Source of the DNA: JAIMBK01 sp040755975
GTDB taxonomy: Bacteria; Bacillota; Desulfotomaculia; Desulfotomaculales; Nap2-2B
Direction: 5' to 3'
Assembly: GCA_040755975.1 (NCBI GenBank)
Contig: JBFLZY010000100.1
Coordinates: 1 to 8,583 of the forward strand
Length of the DNA: 8,583 nucleotides
The notes under the pieces are model-generated. The model saw nothing but the letters and a program-made list of their open reading frames with translations. It made no database searches and was not told the origin of the DNA. Each line of letters begins with the position of its first letter. The first letter of the stretch is position 1. Shown piece by piece: positions 6,179 through 8,583 of this stretch. A program made the translations under genes and the position numbers.

Positions 6179-6203
6179 GAGGCCGGCCGGGCCTCTTCTC
6201 CTT
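6179..6203 (+). terminator. Probable terminator after the acyl-CoA operon
   Basis: GAGGCC (6179-6184) pairs with GGCCTC (6190-6195) around a five-base loop, followed by the T-rich TTCTCCTT. It sits 31 bases after the acyl-CoA dehydrogenase stop. The stem is perfect but short and the T tract is interrupted, so some read-through into the ligase gene is likely. Confidence 0.45.
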
Positions 6204-6205
6204 AA

Positions 6206-6409
6206 TTGCGTGAATTAATTAAAAAATTTTTAAAAACAGTATTTGACCGGCAAGGTTTAATCAAGCCGGCCCGGGCAAGGGAGCCGGATTTTATGCGCAG
6301 GGGGGTGGGTTGATCATTTGTTGAAGTTTCCGGGCAGCTGTTTACTGTGAGCTATGGAGACAATTTTTACGTTTATTTTCCAAAATCGTTTGAAGGGGGT
6401 TTTTGAAAA
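6206..6409 (+). promoter_or_regulatory. Leader and promoter region of the acyl-CoA ligase gene
   Basis: No coding sequence is seen here. An AT-rich block at 6206-6240 contains TTGCGT (6206-6211) and TTTAAA (6229-6234) separated by exactly 17 bases, a weak sigma-A-like pair. Downstream, CCGGC/GCCGG segments recur between about 6245 and 6287 and allow alternative hairpins. The ligase ribosome site AAGGGGGT lies at 6393-6400, nine bases before ATG 6410. The promoter assignment is tentative. Confidence 0.3.
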
Positions 6410-8029
6410 ATGATGGAATATCCTTTAACCCTGAAAAACCTTCTGGAGAGAAACCGGCTCCTTTTTGCCAAAAAGGAAATATTTTCCCGCCTGCTGACCA
6501 CGGATTTCCGGTATACTTACGGGGATTACCAGAAGAGGGTGCGCCGGCTGGCCAACGTTTTAAAGGAGCTGGGGGTGGAAAGCGGCGACCGCGTGGGCAC
6601 GCTGGCCTGGAACCACCACCGCCACCTGGAGCTTTACTTTGCCATTCCCTGCACGGGCGCCGTCATGCACACGTTAAACCTCCGGCTCTTTCCCGAGCAA
6701 CTGGCGTACGTGATCAACCACGCGGAAGATAAGGTGATTTTTGTTGACGCAGACCTGGTTCCCCTTTTGGAAAATATCCGCGGCCGGCTGCAAACCGTCC
6801 GGCACTACGTGATCATGACGGACGAGGAGAAATTGCCCGAGACCGGGCTTGCGCCCGTGTATTCCTACGAAGAACTGCTCGCCCGGGCGCCGGAGACTTA
6901 CGATTTTCCCGACCTCGACGAATGGTCGCCGGCCGCCATGTGCTACACCACCGCCACCACCGGCAACCCCAAAGGGGTCGTCTACACCCACCGGGGGCTC
7001 TTTTTGCACAGCCTGGCCTGCGCCAGCGGGGACATGATGGGCCTGCGCGAAGAAGACGTAGTCATGCCGGTGGTCCCCATGTTCCACGCCAACGCCTGGG
7101 GCTCTCCTTTTGTTGCCGTCTGGGTGGGGTCGAAGCTTGTGCTGCCGGGGAGGAGGCTTGATCCGAAAAGCCTGTTGGAACTGATTGCGCAGGAGAAGGT
7201 GACCGTCTCGCTGGGCGTGCCGACCATCTGGCTGGGCCTGCTGCAGCTGCTGGAAAGCGGCGCGCCATACGACTTAAGCAGCGTGCGCTGCTTTATCGTG
7301 GGCGGTTCCGCGGCGCCCGAGGCGATGATCAGGACCTGCAAAGAAAAATACGGCCTGCACATTCAGCACGCCTACGGGATGACGGAGACCACGCCGCTGG
7401 CAACGTTGACCCGGATCAAGTCCTACCTGAAGGATCTGCCGGCGGACCGGTATTACAGGCTGGCGGCCAAACAGGGCGTGATCGCCCCCGGTCTGGAGAT
7501 GAAGGTGGTGGACGACGGCGGCAAAGAAGTCCCCTGGGACGGCAAAACCATGGGCGAGCTGTGCCTGCGGGGGCCGTGGATCGCCAAAGAATACTACCGG
7601 GAGCCGGAAAGAAGCGCGGAGGCCATTAAAGACGGCTGGCTGCACACCGGGGACATCGTGACCGTCGATGAAGAAGGGTACATTTTCATCATGGACCGCT
7701 CGAAAGACCTGGTGAAGAGCGGCGGCGAGTGGATCTCTTCGGTGGACCTGGAAAACACCATCATGGCCCACCCCGCCGTGGCGGAGGCCACGGTGATCGG
7801 CGTCCCCCACGAAAAGTGGCAGGAAAGGCCACTGGCCTGCGTGGTTTTAAAGGACGACTGTAAGGGAAAAGTGGGCAAAGAGGAGATCCTTGACTTTTTG
7901 CGCGACAAGGTGACCAAATGGTGGGTTCCCGATGACGTGATCTTTATGGAGGCCATCCCCAAGACCAGCGTGGGCAAATTCAACAAGAAGCAGCTGCGGC
8001 AGTTGTACGCCGAAGGGAAGCTTGGATAG
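6410..8029 (+). CDS. Acyl-CoA ligase (AMP-forming), medium-chain/AlkK type
   Basis: A 539-residue adenylate-forming enzyme that activates a carboxylic acid to its CoA thioester via an acyl-AMP. Motifs are complete: phosphate loop TTATTGNPKG at 180-189, YGMTE at 322-326, GWLHTGD at 409-415 with D415 for ribose binding, DRSKDLVKSGGEW from 429, and the C-terminal PKTSVGKF with the catalytic lysine K523. The C-terminal pattern (HPAVAEATVIGVPHEKW, then KWWVPDD) resembles AlkK-type medium-chain fatty acyl-CoA ligases rather than acetyl- or aryl-CoA ligases, but substrate cannot be fixed by eye. Start ATG 6410 lies nine bases after AAGGGGGT; ATG 6413 is an alternative. It lies 261 bases after the dehydrogenase gene, so it may have its own promoter, yet its role as the entry step of the same pathway is plausible. 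Confidence 0.9.
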   Translation: MMEYPLTLKNLLERNRLLFAKKEIFSRLLTTDFRYTYGDYQKRVRRLANVLKELGVESGDRVGTLAWNHHRHLELYFAIPCTGAVMHTLNLRLFPEQLAYVINHAEDKVIFVDADLVPLLENIRGRLQTVRHYVIMTDEEKLPETGLAPVYSYEELLARAPETYDFPDLDEWSPAAMCYTTATTGNPKGVVYTHRGLFLHSLACASGDMMGLREEDVVMPVVPMFHANAWGSPFVAVWVGSKLVLPGRRLDPKSLLELIAQEKVTVSLGVPTIWLGLLQLLESGAPYDLSSVRCFIVGGSAAPEAMIRTCKEKYGLHIQHAYGMTETTPLATLTRIKSYLKDLPADRYYRLAAKQGVIAPGLEMKVVDDGGKEVPWDGKTMGELCLRGPWIAKEYYREPERSAEAIKDGWLHTGDIVTVDEEGYIFIMDRSKDLVKSGGEWISSVDLENTIMAHPAVAEATVIGVPHEKWQERPLACVVLKDDCKGKVGKEEILDFLRDKVTKWWVPDDVIFMEAIPKTSVGKFNKKQLRQLYAEGKLG

Positions 8030-8033
8030 CTAA

Positions 8034-8174
8034 GTGACTTTAAAGAAAGAGCTGCGGGAGGACATTAAGAGGAAGCTGGGAGCATAGCCGGAAAAGGTAA
8101 AGTTGATCTGTAAGGCGGAATCCGGACAGATGTTAGATATGGATAATAGTCAAATTTTTAGAAGGAGGGCTTGA
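8034..8174 (+). pseudogene. Short decayed reading frame, possibly the C-terminal remnant of a phenylacetate-CoA-ligase-like gene
   Basis: In one frame after the ligase stop, GTG 8034 opens 17 codons containing LKKELREDIKRKLGA. A TAG stop follows at 8085-8087, and the same frame continues with PEKVKLICKAESGQ to a TGA at 8172-8174. The ELRxxIKxKLGxxPEKVKLI pattern resembles the C-terminal end of PaaK-type (phenylacetate-CoA) ligases, interrupted by one stop. There is no ribosome site and no upstream body of a gene, so if the reading is right this is a leftover of a deleted ligase. The similarity is short and judged by eye; it may be chance in a lysine-rich stretch. Confidence 0.3.
8162..8169 (+). 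promoter_or_regulatory. Ribosome binding site of the terminal 4Fe-4S protein gene
   Basis: AAGGAGGG lies six bases before TTG 8176, which decides that start. A second TTG at 8171 is in another frame that stops within a few codons. Confidence 0.75.
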
Positions 8175-8175
8175 C

Positions 8176-8583
8176 TTGGGCCATTTGACCAGTCACAAGG
8201 AAGAAGTATACCGCGCCCTGGCTGAACGCCTGAACAAAAACCCTGTCGGCGCGCCCGTAAACGAGTTCCTGATGGCGATCCTCCACCGCCTCTACACCGA
8301 AAGCGAAGCCGAGCTGGGGAGCAAGTTTCCGCTTTTGCCGATGCCCCTCGATAAAATTGCCGGAATCACGGGGATGGGTCCGGAAGAGCTGGAAAAGATT
8401 CTTAACAGCATGGCGGATAAAGGGCTTGTGATGGACCTCCCCCGCCGGGACGGAACCTACTACATGCTGGCGCCCATGGTGGTGGGCTTTTTTGAGTACA
8501 CCTTCATGCGGACGAGGCAGGACCTGGACATGAAGGAACTGGCCGAACTCTTTGAAAAATATTTTCACTCGCAAGGGGTTGCG
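8176..8583 (+). CDS. Probable 4Fe-4S-binding protein with helical/winged-helix N-terminal region (partial)
   Basis: The first 136 codons are present; the frame is open to the end of the window. The opening GHLTSHKEEVYRALAERLNK, then NPVGAPVNEFLMAIL, SEAELGSKFPLLP, and later GTYYMLAPMVVGFFEY matches by memory the N-terminal region of a widespread anaerobe family in which a wHTH-like segment precedes a C-terminal ferredoxin-type 4Fe-4S domain. The visible part has no CxxCxxC cluster motif; it would lie beyond the window, so the cluster is inferred. Residues about 55-95 (LDKIAGITGM...LEKILNSMADKGLVMD) have the look of a winged helix. The start is TTG 8176, set by AAGGAGGG six bases upstream. Function in this family is not established to my knowledge; electron transfer linked to the acyl-CoA oxidation genes is possible but unproven. 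Confidence 0.65.
   Translation, partial: MGHLTSHKEEVYRALAERLNKNPVGAPVNEFLMAILHRLYTESEAELGSKFPLLPMPLDKIAGITGMGPEELEKILNSMADKGLVMDLPRRDGTYYMLAPMVVGFFEYTFMRTRQDLDMKELAELFEKYFHSQGVA

Overview
The window reads as chromosomal DNA of an anaerobic, GC-rich Gram-positive bacterium, most likely of the Desulfotomaculum/Pelotomaculum group (Bacillota). This is inferred from strong AAGGAGG-type ribosome binding sites, frequent GTG/TTG starts, the style of the acyl-CoA genes and a distinctive iron-sulphur protein family at the right edge. No species can be named from the sequence alone.

Layout, left to right: the 3' end of rplM (L13) and complete rpsI (S9), closed by a strong intrinsic terminator at about 609-656. 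A small gene on the opposite strand (963-724) then encodes a two-helix membrane protein with a very basic tail and has a good extended -10 promoter. An AT-rich 350-base gap (964-1314) follows; it holds that promoter, a 13-bp tandem repeat and a stem-loop. Next comes a tightly packed five-gene operon (1315-6148): an HMG-CoA-synthase-like protein fused to a DUF35 zinc-ribbon/OB-fold domain, an SCP-x-type thiolase, two small hot-dog (MaoC-type) hydratase subunits and an acyl-CoA dehydrogenase. After a possible terminator and a 261-base leader region, a medium-chain-type acyl-CoA ligase gene (6410-8029) follows. A short decayed reading frame that may be a remnant of another ligase comes after it, and then the 5' part of a probable 4Fe-4S protein gene that runs off the window.

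The operon and ligase look like a catabolic acyl-CoA module: the ligase activates an acid, the dehydrogenase makes the 2-enoyl-CoA, the split hydratase adds water, and the thiolase with its DUF35 partner cleaves the chain. No 3-hydroxyacyl-CoA dehydrogenase and no electron-transfer flavoprotein are encoded here. The substrate cannot be read from the sequence.

The most notable observation is that the HMG-CoA-synthase-like half of the first operon protein appears to have lost all three catalytic residues (Glu, Cys, His), while the thiolase beside it keeps its own. This suggests a pseudo-synthase/DUF35 fusion acting as a structural or CoA-binding partner of the thiolase. It would be analogous to the archaeal thiolase-DUF35-HMG-CoA synthase complex and to the Zn-finger thiolase BbsAB of anaerobic toluene degradation.
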